DNA of 64,000 nucleotides, taken from positions 1,493,521 to 1,557,520 of the forward strand of contig NC_085086.1 of NCBI RefSeq assembly GCF_963422355.1. Direction: 5' to 3'. This DNA is from Corticium candelabrum. Its lineage: Eukaryota; Porifera; Homoscleromorpha; Homosclerophorida; Plakinidae. The position numbers and the translations under genes are program-made. Shown one piece after another: positions 12,101 to 20,891 of the stretch. How positions within the stretch are numbered: position 1 is the first letter of the stretch; every line of letters begins with the position of its first letter. The notes under the pieces are model-generated. The model was not told the origin of the DNA, searched no databases, and saw only the letters and a program-made list of their open reading frames with translations.

Positions 12101-12552
12101 CACATTTGATTGTTTGTAAAAAAACGTTGTAACCGTCAATTTGTCTTTGTATGTTTGTGCAGGTGGATGAAATGAAGGAAAACCTAAAAGAACTTCGTGA
12201 CCAGATGGTTCTTGTGTTTGCTGTGATAAGCATCATTTGGATAGTTCTCATTACCGTACTTGGCTTTCACGCCAAATTGTCGGTTCTGCACACCAACGTT
12301 CTTGGCCTCGCTTTCCTAGCTGTGTACGGGATCATTTTTCTTGTTCAGTTCATCTGCCTCATTTGGCATCGCATCGTTACTTTTATTCACTATCTGGCTC
12401 ACGAAGATCATTCTTCTAGTGAAACGGGTGTTGGATCTGAAATGGAAGAAGACAGTGAGTATGATGAGATCGATTACGAAGAAGCTGAAATTGGTGTTCC
12501 TGGGGAACGAAGCCAGTCCAGATCGACAGAGCTGGTACCTTTGATCGCATAA
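139..12552 (+). CDS. CHS: Chitin synthase with SAM domains, whole gene model (7 exons)
   Basis: Membrane family-2 glycosyltransferase that makes chitin from UDP-GlcNAc at the plasma membrane. Proposed exons: 139-561, 8057-10928, 11308-11348 (or from 11274), 11450-11548, 11610-11760, 11873-12075, 12163-12552. Phases agree across all junctions and give about 1,390 residues. Exon 1 starts at ATG 139 (an in-frame TAG lies at 106-108), has an acidic N-terminus and two membrane segments, and ends at GTT|gtaagc. Exon 2 opens after ttttag at 8056 in phase 0 and continues the N-terminal membrane region, as animal chitin synthases do. The first intron is about 7.5 kb and contains an LTR retrotransposon. 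The least certain junction is exon 2 to exon 3: donor GCAA|GTAAAA at 10929 pairs in phase with acceptor ctgcag at 11307, but the SAM-like reading extends upstream to 11274. If the 10929 donor is not used, translation stops at 10951. Confidence 0.85.
796..940. repeat. Inverted repeat (fold-back), 24-bp arms
   Basis: Arms at 796-819 and 917-940 are perfect reverse complements, separated by 97 bp inside intron 1. The loop holds a second hairpin at 892-911: GTGACGCGC, GA, GCGCGTCAC. No coding potential. It could be a small fold-back or MITE-like element. Confidence 0.8.
941..2191. other. Intron 1 of chitin synthase, upstream part
   Basis: AT-rich intronic sequence before the retrotransposon. I found no exon with family resemblance; the short open frames here look random. 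A purine/pyrimidine-mixed segment at 1210-1330 has no recognisable motif. Confidence 0.5.
2330..3739 (-). pseudogene. Integrase region and pol C-terminus of the LTR element, broken
   Basis: Frames 3489-3728, 3163-3507, 2888-3121, 2797-3039, 2583-2876 and 2330-2593 follow one another on the minus strand. 3163-3507 holds the HHCC zinc region (LHEAHPGTAMMRGLARGAVW, then KCKIWQ, where the second Cys of CxxC is Trp). 2797-3039 holds the end of the core, HPASNGLTESAVQTF, with the catalytic Glu kept. 2330-2593 resembles the basic pol tail that follows integrase. At least four frame changes are needed to read through. Confidence 0.72.
2827..2863. repeat. GGTGGTGTGT-type microsatellite inside the integrase remnant
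   Basis: Three to four tandem copies of a 10-bp unit (GGTGGTGTGT). On the minus strand it encodes Thr/His/Pro-rich peptide directly after the integrase stretch FAYRTTPH, so it is an expansion within former coding sequence. Confidence 0.8.
3740..4867 (-). pseudogene. Reverse transcriptase / RNase H region of the LTR element, broken
   Basis: The minus strand contains the catalytic-box reading VYLDDVL, with YLDD at 4496-4507, followed soon by a stop. Frame 4031-4255 reads LTYYSKFLPDRETVLALLHA and KKATWKWSEDEDKGF, the thumb-to-RNase H connection of Gypsy elements. Most of the region before and after is interrupted by stops and frame changes. No intact polymerase frame exists. Confidence 0.72.
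4868..5554 (-). pseudogene. Zinc knuckle, protease and protease-RT linker of the LTR element, broken
   Basis: Frame 5255-5554 starts with a zinc-knuckle remnant (GHLSQVC) and continues into a retropepsin-like stretch, VKINEICLIIEIGTGAVVTI. The catalytic Asp-Thr-Gly position reads Gly-Thr-Gly, so the protease is inactive. A frameshift separates the knuckle from the gag frame. Frame 4868-5083 (EENREIFQDDLWRTERYPSH, then VPYTLKEKVEEEL) is the linker leading to the reverse transcriptase. Confidence 0.7.
5491..6314 (-). pseudogene. gag-like region of the LTR element, frameshifted
   Basis: Two minus-strand frames, 6087-6314 (ATG at about 6302, MATTKDEATASGTSTV) and 5491-5988, together form a gag-type capsid region. 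The second includes EFLSAWRALYEFCERG and MLRYLLVYGIDDERTQ, typical of retrotransposon gag alpha-helical segments. The frames are not continuous, so the gene is broken. It would have encoded the particle protein that packages element RNA. Confidence 0.7.
6429..7019. other. Intron 1 of chitin synthase, between retrotransposon and promoter-like module
   Basis: A minus-strand open frame at 6517-6819 (about 100 codons, CSCYSALDVEHYLHDYEEDL) has mixed composition and no family resemblance I recognise. It is more likely chance than an exon. Confidence 0.35.
7020..7210 (+). promoter_or_regulatory. Dispersed promoter-like module, copy 1
   Basis: Reading +, the module has a CRE-like GATGACATCACG, two inverted CCAAT boxes (CTATTGGTCA and TGTTGGTCGG), an octamer-like CTTGCATCTGCG, and a TATA box GGGTATAAATAC at about 7138-7149. 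Related sequences occur reversed at 13375-13562 and 62805-62992. It points toward the second chitin synthase exon but lies 0.85 kb upstream of it, within the intron. It could be an alternative promoter or a repeat that carries promoter boxes. Confidence 0.6.
7211..8056. other. Intron 1 of chitin synthase, 3' end
   Basis: AT-rich sequence ending in the acceptor ttacgttttag at 8046-8056. No exon was recognised. If the promoter-like module at 7020-7210 is active, a transcript could start here and enter exon 2, where ATG 8153 is the first long-frame start. Confidence 0.45.
8057..10951 (+). CDS. CHS: Chitin synthase catalytic exon
   Basis: Long exon carrying the glycosyltransferase core. It begins with membrane segments (8057-9010), then a soluble catalytic region. 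Visible family motifs: FILTTDADIEFD near 9575-9610 (donor-sugar Asp motif, DAD here), CGRVHPLGSGP near 9670-9700, GEDRW near 9892-9907 (catalytic-base motif), and QRRRW near 10005-10020 (product-binding signature). Membrane helices follow near 10090-10400 and 10500-10645, then WGTRE near 10657-10672, typical of animal enzymes. After WGTRE comes a hydrophilic Cys-rich and Ser/Gln/Asn-rich tail ending at TAA 10949-10951. The Asp of the HIFFD motif is followed by Gly-Gly rather than the usual acidic run, a small departure from the family. The 932-residue frame from ATG 8153 is not the full exon, because 32 in-frame codons precede it and match the membrane region. Confidence 0.93.
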   Translation, partial: GFLTSATESVALCIFTFVLAARIPHSAITIILMSGVFSGTIVTLLGRIYKRKRRLQQRHVQNDYVYQLEQTVGSQSTTHFQSCWNVLHKLWRKILKRKRYRTFATWTAFILQISGVTSLVIILVVFNSEFNNNQWGVLISIPVVLILLSVVWCSAIQEYLNTLQNTPADGRRIASARWKNGILTNLWRIISLPTAAIIMSLIKFVNLEVDVDYLGKGLKQVRDDLSGDTFFLVTIFCTWGAYILSWFSCTTRMHTSGFVWPLLLATPVAVATTFGVCSNHKLKNELACEPGKYYEYGLLPICLILLWISQIICCVFYVWRTKLIALIKEENLFIQSYYNCPFTDQSLMLNRKTEFDDEKVRDPQKEALDSHVFVCTTMYHEKLHEQKQLLESIHRIDLEQGREKIRNFESHIFFDGGSKGCHITQFANQLFSLLEEMLKIKLSNGEKWETPYGLQIKWNLPGGMPFYVHLKDPHKVRKKKRWSQVMYMSYVLDFCCRKSNLNDDNTFILTTDADIEFDREAVEIILYLLCRDQLVGGVCGRVHPLGSGPIVWYQKFDYAVGHWFQKVSEHVLGSVMCCPGCFSVFRARALREVLPEYATKAEKAKEFLTKDMGEDRWLCTLMVEAGWRLEYAAAADSYTFCPDSFDEFYKQRRRWTPSTMANLIELCSNAKKVVENNDAISIIFIFYQAAMIFSTIIAPATVILLMAAGMSYAFHTSPHNDNSGEYIAFLVLFLLASFVYGAVCIKCGQDTQLKMAKVLTFVFSIIMAVVVIGVIVQIANGFEGAETPTPSQLNAPSPTQSSKGISLTDVAVSTWYFGGLAAIFIIAGILHTTDVICLVHSLWYLLCLPSGYLFLIIFSICNLNDRSWGTREKVNQDPKNKDIWSVLRSFMDKLRYACGCCNCCHPPTLNESSQQNPQFPKDKKEEHENDNAEGNGNLSASSSSAQQAESVNQAAPASKICCKL
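11274..12552 (+). CDS. CHS: Chitin synthase C-terminal exons: SAM-like region, SAM domain, coiled coil, two membrane helices
   Basis: Five small exons. The first two (to 11348, and 11450-11548) read FEAAGYHDTSFLIEIQEA joined to DIRSLGVKKAGLVQRI, a SAM-like fold pattern. The third (11610-11760) reads NNVTDWLESLGLSQYQPQFA and on to NEIGVTKP, a classical SAM domain. The fourth (11873-12075) is helical and ends FWNKLKATCLEPES. The last (12163-12552) has a short coiled coil (MKENLKELRDQM), two hydrophobic helices with VQFICLIWHR, and an acidic tail ending VPLIA. The FW..L....L / LKELR / QF....HR pattern corresponds to the C-terminal end of animal chitin synthases, so I attach these exons to the upstream enzyme. 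SAM domains suggest oligomerisation or partner binding (inference). The intron donors are gtaagc, gtacat, gtttgc and gttagt. Confidence 0.82.
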
Positions 12553-13374
12553 AAACAACAAAGAGTCACTCCTAGGGCGATGAACCGTATACTATAGTCA
12601 TTAATTCAATGTACGTTGTTGCGATTTGTGTATGCTTTGTTTTTTGATAGGCATGCATGCATGTTAAACGCCATTCGCGGTTGACTGTGTTGGTATTTTA
12701 ATGCTCATGAATTAGTCAGTGTTGTGACATTCCGTTTATAAGGGAAAATTTTTTGGTTCGTTGGTAAATGTTTTGGTCAAACTTTTATTGCACAATTTGA
12801 CAATATATTTATACTCAAACACACATTGCACTCTGTCTTCCCTCTATTCTTGCACCAGAAAAATATCTAGCACCTTCTGGTCAAAATCCTTTGCAAACCT
12901 TATTTAGAAATTTGTCATCAATGACTCGGAAATAGAAATACTTTACTAGCCATGTAAAAGCAACTTCGTGCAGACAATTGGTTTCAGCATGGAATAGACA
13001 CATAAGAAGCATTTCAAGGTGATAAATGCAACTAAATTTATAATTTGAAACAGCTAAGGTCCGCGTAGCGTTGCATGGGCTACACCGGGCTAGAGCCCAT
13101 CATTTGTAGGCGTGGTAAAAAATTGTGGGCTGTAAATACGTTTAGAACCAAAGCTGTACATAGTATATACACCACCGTTTTTACAGTTTGGATCTGCTAC
13201 TGGTTCTACTGTATCTGTCAAGCAGAAGTCAATAAAAGTTGGCGTATTCATAAAAATGGGCGTAGCATTGTGAAGTTTAGTTCTTTATTTCTAGTGCTTA
13301 TGCCACGCCCCTGTTTGGAATACAAACCATTACACATTACATCACTTTGTAATGTCCTTTCAAGTTGGCATGAT
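12553..13374. other. 3' flank of chitin synthase
   Basis: No gene recognised. The sequence is duplicated with about the same order at 61950-62804. A run of alternating GCATGCATGCATG lies at 12652-12664. I see no clear poly(A) signal close to the stop codon. Confidence 0.5.
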
Positions 13375-13562
13375 TTCCCGAGGACTGGATTTCTGGGCTA
13401 AGAGTATAGCAATCGTTCTATGACCGACCGACCGATCGAGCAACTGCACTTATACCCGATTATCGCTGATGCAAATGAGGCTATTCCAACCAATAGACAA
13501 GAGGTCGTGTCATTACTGACCAATAGACGAACGTGATGTCATCATGAGGTTAGAACTCTCTT
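13375..13562 (-). promoter_or_regulatory. Dispersed promoter-like module, copy 2 (reversed)
   Basis: Reverse complement of the 7020-7210 module: CRE-like GTGATGTCATCATG, two CCAATAGAC boxes, ATGCAAAT octamer and the ATACCCGATTATCGC block containing the TATA position (here the TATA reads TATAAG on the minus strand). As drawn it would drive transcription leftward, antisense to the chitin synthase 3' end. The other edge reads CCCGAGGACTGGATTTCTGG, matching the reversed edge of copy 1 near 7187-7210. Confidence 0.6.
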
Positions 13563-14960
13563 TGTTTGGTAGCTGCTAGCGAGAAGTCTGTCCTGTATGG
13601 TGTTTAGTCCTTTGCTTTACGTGTTTAGCACATAGAAAAACACCTATAGTCTACGTTTGCACGTGTATGTTTCCACAGCAACAAACAGGCTTCTAGGGAG
13701 CGAAGGTGTGACTTGTAACATTTTGCTTGTTTCACAATGTTTCTGCGTAGTGGCTCTGCAGTCTGACAGCTTGAATTTTCGATGTGTGTGGCTGAGCGGC
13801 CGTGGTGTTGTTGCAAAAAAATTACTTTTAGTGTCGTCTTCAACAGAAATTTGGCGCTTGACGGGAATTTGTGAAGAGGAACGTGCATTGTCCATGACGG
13901 CGTCTGTTTGTCGGTCAAAGCGGCTCGGCTGAGCTGTAAGTACGCTATTGCGTCTCTATTCATTTTTGTTACGGTATCGAAAGTCAGAGCGAACATACGT
14001 CTAGTCTACATGTGCACGTGCATGTTTTGTTTTGTTTTGGCTCTGGGGTCACCTCATTACAACAACCAAAATTGCGGTTAGAAGAAGCTATTTAACTACA
14101 AATTGTGCAAAATCAGTGTTTCTACTAAGGGTCTTAGGTCCAGAACCGATCATCATGAGTCTTCTTGTCAGCACACTTGCACTGCAACGTTGCAGTTGAA
14201 TCTTTAAAAATGTTATAAAGAGATAGTGGATGTGTTGTTACAATGAGGTGCGGGAGTCCATGATATTATTGATATGTGAGTTAATTGTCAGTAATTATGT
14301 GTAGGAATGACTTTGTCATGTTTGTGTTGGTTTCATGATAATTTGAAAGTTGGACACTATTCAAGTAAACATAGTATGTATAGTAACAAAACTAACTATA
14401 ATATATGAAAGCGATCGCAAGTTAGATTATCATATTAAACATATGTACTACAAACGGAACAACTGCAAATCGTTTTCATTAATAAGCATGCAACATGCAA
14501 CACTTGCAAATCTATCTGTAATCCCAACACAACCAACATACATGTACTGTTAGTGGTGTTACTTGTCTGTAGTTTGCCATAATCTGTTCATAAAGCATGT
14601 GTTGAACATGTTTACCAGCTCTATCATTTCGGTGTCAGATCGAGACTGTTGCAAAGATAATATAAATAAATTCATTGCTTTTACATTACTTTTATTTATA
14701 TATTTATTATTGGTTGATTTTCTAAATCATGGATTACAATTTATTAATAAAAATGATTAAATTATCATTGTTTAATTAATATATTTTAATTTCTTTATTT
14801 ACTATTTGATGATTTATTGATATATTATTCATTTTGTGATATAAAATTGATTTATTAATTTTTTTATTTATTGATTAATTGCTAATTGTTATATTAATAA
14901 AATTTATTAATTAAATATTAATCTATTACTTATTTCTTTATCTATCATTAATGTATTGAT
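13563..14960. other. Intergenic, partly duplicated at 63000-63710
   Basis: 13725-13930 and 14505-14960 recur near 63055-63265 and 63280-63710; about 580 bp between them (13940-14505) is absent from the other copy. Both copies have a minus-strand open stretch of Arg/Thr/Ser-rich codons, but it is not conserved in frame, so I do not call a gene. The last 250 bp are very AT-rich. Confidence 0.5.
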
Positions 14961-16570
14961 TTATTTGTTTTTGTTTGTCCGTTCTTTTGTTTGTTGGTTT
15001 GTTTGCTTGTCTGTTTTTTTTGTTAGTTTGTTAGTTAGCTTGTTAGTCTGTTTGTTTGCTTTTCTGTTGTTCTTAGATTTTTAGTATATTTCTTGTCTGT
15101 TCGTTTGGTCTTTTAGTGTCAATTAGCTTGCTTGTTAGTTTATTTGTTAGTCCTTTTGTGTATCGGTTTATCTACTTGAATGTTTAGTGTTTTTCTTTAT
15201 TTCTTTGTTCGTTAGTTTGTTTGTTTGTCTATTTGTTTGTCTGTTTGTATGCTTTTCGTTTGTTTGTCTGTTTGTTAGACTACTTGTCTGTTTGTCTGCT
15301 CTTTTTGTTTTTATTTGTCGGCTTGTTAGATAATTTGACTACTTGTTATTTTGTTTGTTTATTTGTTATTTTGTTTGTTTATTTGTTTGTTTGTTCGTTT
15401 AGTTGTTCGTTGTTTATTTTTCTTTGTTTGTTTCTCTGACAGCTTATTTGTTTGGTTACATATATTTCTTTGATTAAATATATTTAGGTTTGATTATTTC
15501 TATATTTATTGGTTAGGTTGTTTGTGTATTTGTTATTTTCTTGTTTGTTTGGTTTTTTCTTTGTTTAGTTGCTTGTTCGTCTTGTATTTTGTTTGTTTAC
15601 TTGCTTGTATGTTTGTTTGTTTTTGGCTGTGCTTTTTTGGTGATTTTTTCTTTCCTTGCTTGTTTATCTCTCAGTTTGTTTTTGTTTTCTGGCATGTTTA
15701 TAGTTTTTGTTGATTAATTTATTTGTTTGTTGGTCTAACAGTTTTTGGTTTATTTGTTTGTTTAATTGTTGTTTTGTTCGTTTGTCGGTCTGATTTTTTG
15801 TCTGTTTGTTCGTTTGTCTATTTCTTTGTTTGTTGTTTGTTTTTTGTTTGTTTGCTTGTTTTTTTGCTTGTTTGTTTGTTTGATTATTTGGGTTATATGT
15901 TAGTCTGTTTGTCCATTTAATTTTTTGTCTGTTTGTTTGTTTATCTGTCTGTCTGCCTGTTTGTCAGTCTGACTCTCTGTCTGTCTGTTTGTTTGTTTGT
16001 TTGTTTTTTATTCTGTTTATTGGTTTTATTTGTTTGTTGTTAGTTTGCGATTCTTTGTTTGTTTGTTTGATATTTCTTATATTGTTTTGTTTGTTGCTTA
16101 GCTTATTTGATTGCCTGTTTGTTTGCTCTGTTAGTTGTTAGTTAGTTTGTTTGTTAGTCTATTTGTTGTTCGTTTGTGTATCTCTCACTCTGTCTATCTA
16201 TGTATTTGTAGAGTTTTTCTTTCTTGTTTGTTTCTTCGTTAGTTAGTTTGTTTGTTTGTTGGTCTGATTGTCTGTTTTTGTTTGTTTGTCAGTCAGGTTG
16301 TTTGCTTTTGTATGTTTGTTAGGTTGTTTGTGTATTTGTTATTTCGTTTATTTATTTGTTTGTTTGTCAGTTCGTTAGTTTGTTTGTTTAGTTGTTTATT
16401 TTTGTTGGTTGTTGGTCAAATCAGTTTGTTGTTTGTGAGGTTATTTGTCTATTTGTTTTGTTCTTTGTTTATTTTTGTCGGTTTGTTTGCTTGTATATTT
16501 CTCTTGGCTTGTTTGTCTGTTTTTTGTTTGTCTTCTTGTTTTTTCTTTGTGTGTTTGTTTGTTGTCAGCA
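14961..16570. repeat. GTTTG/TTTG-type degenerate tandem array, copy 1
   Basis: About 1.6 kb of short G/T units (TTTGTTTG, GTCTGTTT and variants) on the + strand, with almost no A or C runs. Open frames here read Phe/Val/Cys/Leu only and are by-products. Similar arrays occur at 48950-51765, 58920-59845 and 63715-64000+. Confidence 0.9.
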
Positions 16571-17308
16571 ATTTCAATAATTTAACTACAATAATAGTAA
16601 ATTATTACCGTAGACGTGGTAAATATCTAAGGTAGTATGCAGTAGATTTCAGTCACGTGACGTACGACTGCGAGGCAACAGCGTAGGACGTGGCCATATC
16701 AGTAATGCAACTAACTTACTTATTACTTATTACGCATGTCATAGGATTCTTTCATGACGCGATTAATTACATTCAAGCTGCATACAAGCCGAGAGTTTCC
16801 ACTTCTACTTAGTGCTTCTTCATTATATCTGTGAATTAAGTTAAGATTATCCTAATATCCTTGTTTATAGCCATAGGTGTGAGACAGTCTCTCTCAAAAT
16901 AAAATAAATAGATAATCAAACGGTTAAAGAAGGAGGAGTCGGTCAGACGAAACTGTCCAGAAGTCAAAAAGGTGAGGGGCGCTAACCAAGCTCCTTGTCT
17001 ACAAGGAGTTGTAGTGCTGGAAAATCGATAGAAAAAGACGAAAAAACACTAGAATTCAGAAAATCACAACTGACCTCGAGAATGTGCATATACGTCGTTC
17101 TTATATTTATTACAAGCTTGCATAGAAGTACACGTGCTCAGCCAAGTGTTAACTAAGAAAGAAACGTAATGTATTGCAATACTTGATAATTAGGTAAAAC
17201 AGTTTCAATACTAATTATATGTCTAAACTTAATAGAAAACCAAACAAGGTTAACTCACATGATACACACGAGATGCTAACTTACATACAATTAATATCAA
17301 TTCGTCCT
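16571..17308. other. Duplicated non-coding block between array and Death-domain gene
   Basis: Matches 51766-53080 in order (for example CACGTGACGTACG near 16655 and 51842, and GAAGGAGGAGTC near 16928 and 52124). The other copy has an extra 0.56 kb at about 52315-52875. No gene seen. Confidence 0.6.
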
Positions 17309-18470
17309 TCACAAAACATCCTCCACTGTCTGAGCGAGTCGCGACTTGAGTGCACCCAACAGTCCAATCAACTGCATCACCTCTAACAACTTGTCCAGTG
17401 TTGCGTCGTCGCCTTGTTTGTTAATCCAGCAGACGATCATATTCCGAATTTTTTCGGATGGAATGTCAGTGGTTGGCATCGTGCTTAGATCTACTTCGGT
17501 AACTCCCAAATAGTCACCCAATGCGGATTGTCTCTGAGCAGCCAATTGACTGACCTCGTGCAAAACAAAGACTGGAACGTCTGAGAAACTTCGGAAAAAA
17601 CCTCCACGTTGACCAAGTCTGGCAGTTTGTCTTCTATAATATTATCATCACATATTAAATACAACACACAATTATTGGTTGGGTAGAGACTTACAATTGG
17701 GAGGCAAGAAGACAGACTTGAGACAAAGAAGCAGCGTGTCCAGCTGCTGCTATAAATAGAAATATCACAAATAAGTACCGCCATGTATATACTCTAAACT
17801 AACAATCATGATACATAGGAAATGTTTACTGTACAATATTAGTGACGTCAGCACTAAACGAAACACTTTTAAAAAAGATATGAAAGTGATGATGACAAGA
17901 TTCTGTGCCATTCAGAAAACTAAGTTAAAGTCTATGACTGTAAAGAGTGAGTGACACAGTCACTAGTATAAATAGACATTGATAAACACCCAGATGATCG
18001 TCTTCCCTAATCAAGACATCAAGTTTTCAAAATATTTGAAAAACCTCCTGGAAATCAGCATTCGTAGCAGTACTGATAACATCAGATACTCAACTTACTC
18101 TATCATCCAGTACTTCACTATATAAAATGCATGCAGGTATATGACAACAAAACTTATTGATCATGAAGCACTCATGTTTTAGTCACTACACTCACCATTT
18201 GATTGTTCGATTCTCTCAGTTGCTATTCTACTAGCAGTAGCAAGAGCGGACGTCAGACCCTCTATTTCCTTCTCCTTCACTTCTCTTCCATGCTCTGATT
18301 GTTTCAATTCTTCTTTCAACATATCAATCTGTTGTTTCAGCTGACTTATCTACATCAACACCACAAATACTTGAAAAGCCCACAAAATAGACGTGATGAT
18401 AATAAAGACATACACATTACCATCTGTTCTTTCTGTTCAACGTCACACACACGCAGTTCCTCACCATTTG
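17309..18470 (-). CDS. Coiled-coil / Death-domain protein, 3' exons (5' part not found)
   Basis: Four minus-strand exons join in phase: 18421-18470 (ELRVCDVEQKEQM), 18196-18349 (ISQLKQQIDMLKEELKQS and on, coiled coil), 17695-17749 (GHAASLSQVCLLASQL), and 17309-17633. The last exon ends in a Death-domain-like helical bundle: VSQLAAQRQSALGDYLGV, then IPSEKIRNMIVCWINKQGDD, then TLDKLLEVMQLIGLLGALK. Acceptors and donors are good (tatatag, gtaatg, gtgagt, gtaagt). Death domains mediate homotypic signalling contacts in apoptosis and innate immunity, and many sponge genes pair them with ankyrin repeats as at 55284-58085. The exons before 18470 (phase 1 entry) were not found; the CA array, a LINE fragment and the satellite lie upstream. 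A broken copy is at 53076-53516. Confidence 0.72.
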
Positions 18471-18661
18471 CTATATAAATACCTTTACTCATATAACAGT
18501 TTGTAAAATATTCATTAAATTTTCAAAACCAATATTGCAATTTATTGATATCAATTTGTGTTGAGAATTGCAAAAATTACCAAGAGTTACACGTAAAGAG
18601 GCGCAGCAAAAATAGAGATGTGAAACGTGCTATAAATGATGCTTATTACTATGACACCTGT

Positions 18662-19131
<470 letters not shown>

Positions 19132-19298
19132 TGAACCTTGAACCTTGAAGCCGCCCATAGTAAAAGAAACTATGATAGCGGGGCCCTTGGATTGTGCTCC
19201 TGGGCAACTGGCAAATTACTAGGACAAAACCGCCTGTGTCTTGTGAGATTGCCTTGTTGTCTAAATGATCTTCTACATTCACATAAGAAAATTTCTCC

Positions 19299-19987
19299 TT
19301 AGAATCGTACATTCGCTGCACATCTGCTTTCCCCACAATTTGTGATTACCTTCTCAACACCCCTTTGACAAAGACTAAACCACCCATTCCGGTCTTGGCA
19401 TCTCTGGTACCAGACGTTTTTGGTATCTACTAATTGCAGATCTTGACTAACTAGATATCTCCATCTCTTTCTTGTTCCATGGCAAGGTCTTGTCTTCCTC
19501 AATTCCCCAAACATCAGTTTCTTTGGAAGTCGTTCCTCATTCATTCTACCCACATGATCCAGCCACTTCAATCGCTGCTCCATTGTGATGTCAGGGATTG
19601 TCCAATGCATGCCAAAAGTTTCAGCTAAAACTCGTGTTGTTAACCTCTCCTGACATTGCTCAAATCTGTTGACTCCAAGTATGGTTCTATGGTTCTCACA
19701 CAACGATTGTAGAAGACGTTTAGCCTTTATGTGTGTTGAGCTTTTAGCACCCATGTTTCAGATCTATACAATAGCACTGCCAAAACCACTGCTCTGTAGA
19801 CTGCTCTCTTGGTAGCCACTGACAAGTTAGAATTGTTGAAAATAGGACCTCTCAAAGCTCCAAAAGCTTTGGAAGCCTTTTCGATCCTACTGGTAACATC
19901 TAGTGTGACATCTCCATCTCTTGATAAATTAGACCCCAAGTACGTAAAGCAATCCACCATCTCAATTTCGCCACTATCCATTATCAA
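19299..19987 (-). pseudogene. Non-LTR retrotransposon fragment, C-terminal reverse transcriptase region
   Basis: Two minus frames with a break near 19735: 19727-19987 reads VDCFTYLGSNLSRDGDVTLD and KRAVYRAVVLAVLLYRSETW; 19299-19754 reads RTILGVNRFEQCQERLTTRV, EQRLKWLDHVGRMNEERLPK and GTRKRWRYLVSQDLQ. This is the conserved end of LINE-type reverse transcriptase polyproteins of aquatic invertebrates. The upstream part is missing: at its 5' side the LINE sequence runs directly into the heptamer satellite near 19980-20040. Confidence 0.85.
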
Positions 19988-20034
19988 TCCACCATCTCAA
20001 TTTCGCCAAATCCACCATCTCAATCCACCATCTC

Positions 20035-20822
20035 ACCACAACTATCCACTATCCACTAGCAACTATCCACTATCCACTATCCACTATCCACTATCCACTA
20101 TCCACTATCCACTATCCACTAGCCACTATCCACTATCCACTATCCACTATCCACTAGCCACTATCCACTATCCACTATCCACTATCCACTATCCACTATC
20201 CACTATCCACTATCCACTATCCACTATCCACTATCCACTATCCACTATCCACTATCCACTATCCACTATCCACTAGCCACTAGCCACTAGCCACTATCCA
20301 CTATCCACTATCCACTATCCACTATCCACTATCCACTAGCCACTATCCACTATCCACTATCCACTATCCACTATCCACTATCCACTATCCACTATCCACT
20401 ATCCACTATCCACTATCCACTATCCACTATCCACTATCCACTATCCACTATCCACTATCCACTATCCACTATCCACTATCCACTATCCACTATCCACTAT
20501 CCACTATCCACTATCCACTATCCACTAGCCACTAGCCACTATCCACTATCCACTATCCACTAGCCACTAGCCACTATCCACTATCCACTATCCACTATCC
20601 ACTATCCACTATCCACTATCCACTATCCACTATCCACTATCCACTATCCACTATCCACTATCCACTATCCACTATACACTATCCACTATCCACTATCCAC
20701 TATCCACTATCCACTATCCACTATCCACTATAAACTATCCACTATCCACTATCCACTATCCACTATCCACTATCCACTATCCACTATCCACTATCCACTA
20801 TCCACTATCCACTATCCACTAT

Positions 20823-20891
<69 letters not shown>

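Noticed and set aside
13625..13996. 123-codon minus-strand frame in the chitin synthase 3' flank
   Set aside because: Its copy at 63044-63235 does not keep the frame, so there is no sign of coding constraint.
14961..16635. Membrane-protein-like frames rich in Phe, Cys, Val and Leu in the GTTTG arrays (also 49203-51774, 58856-59755)
   Set aside because: G/T-only DNA encodes only such residues; overlapping frames are equally open, so this is composition.
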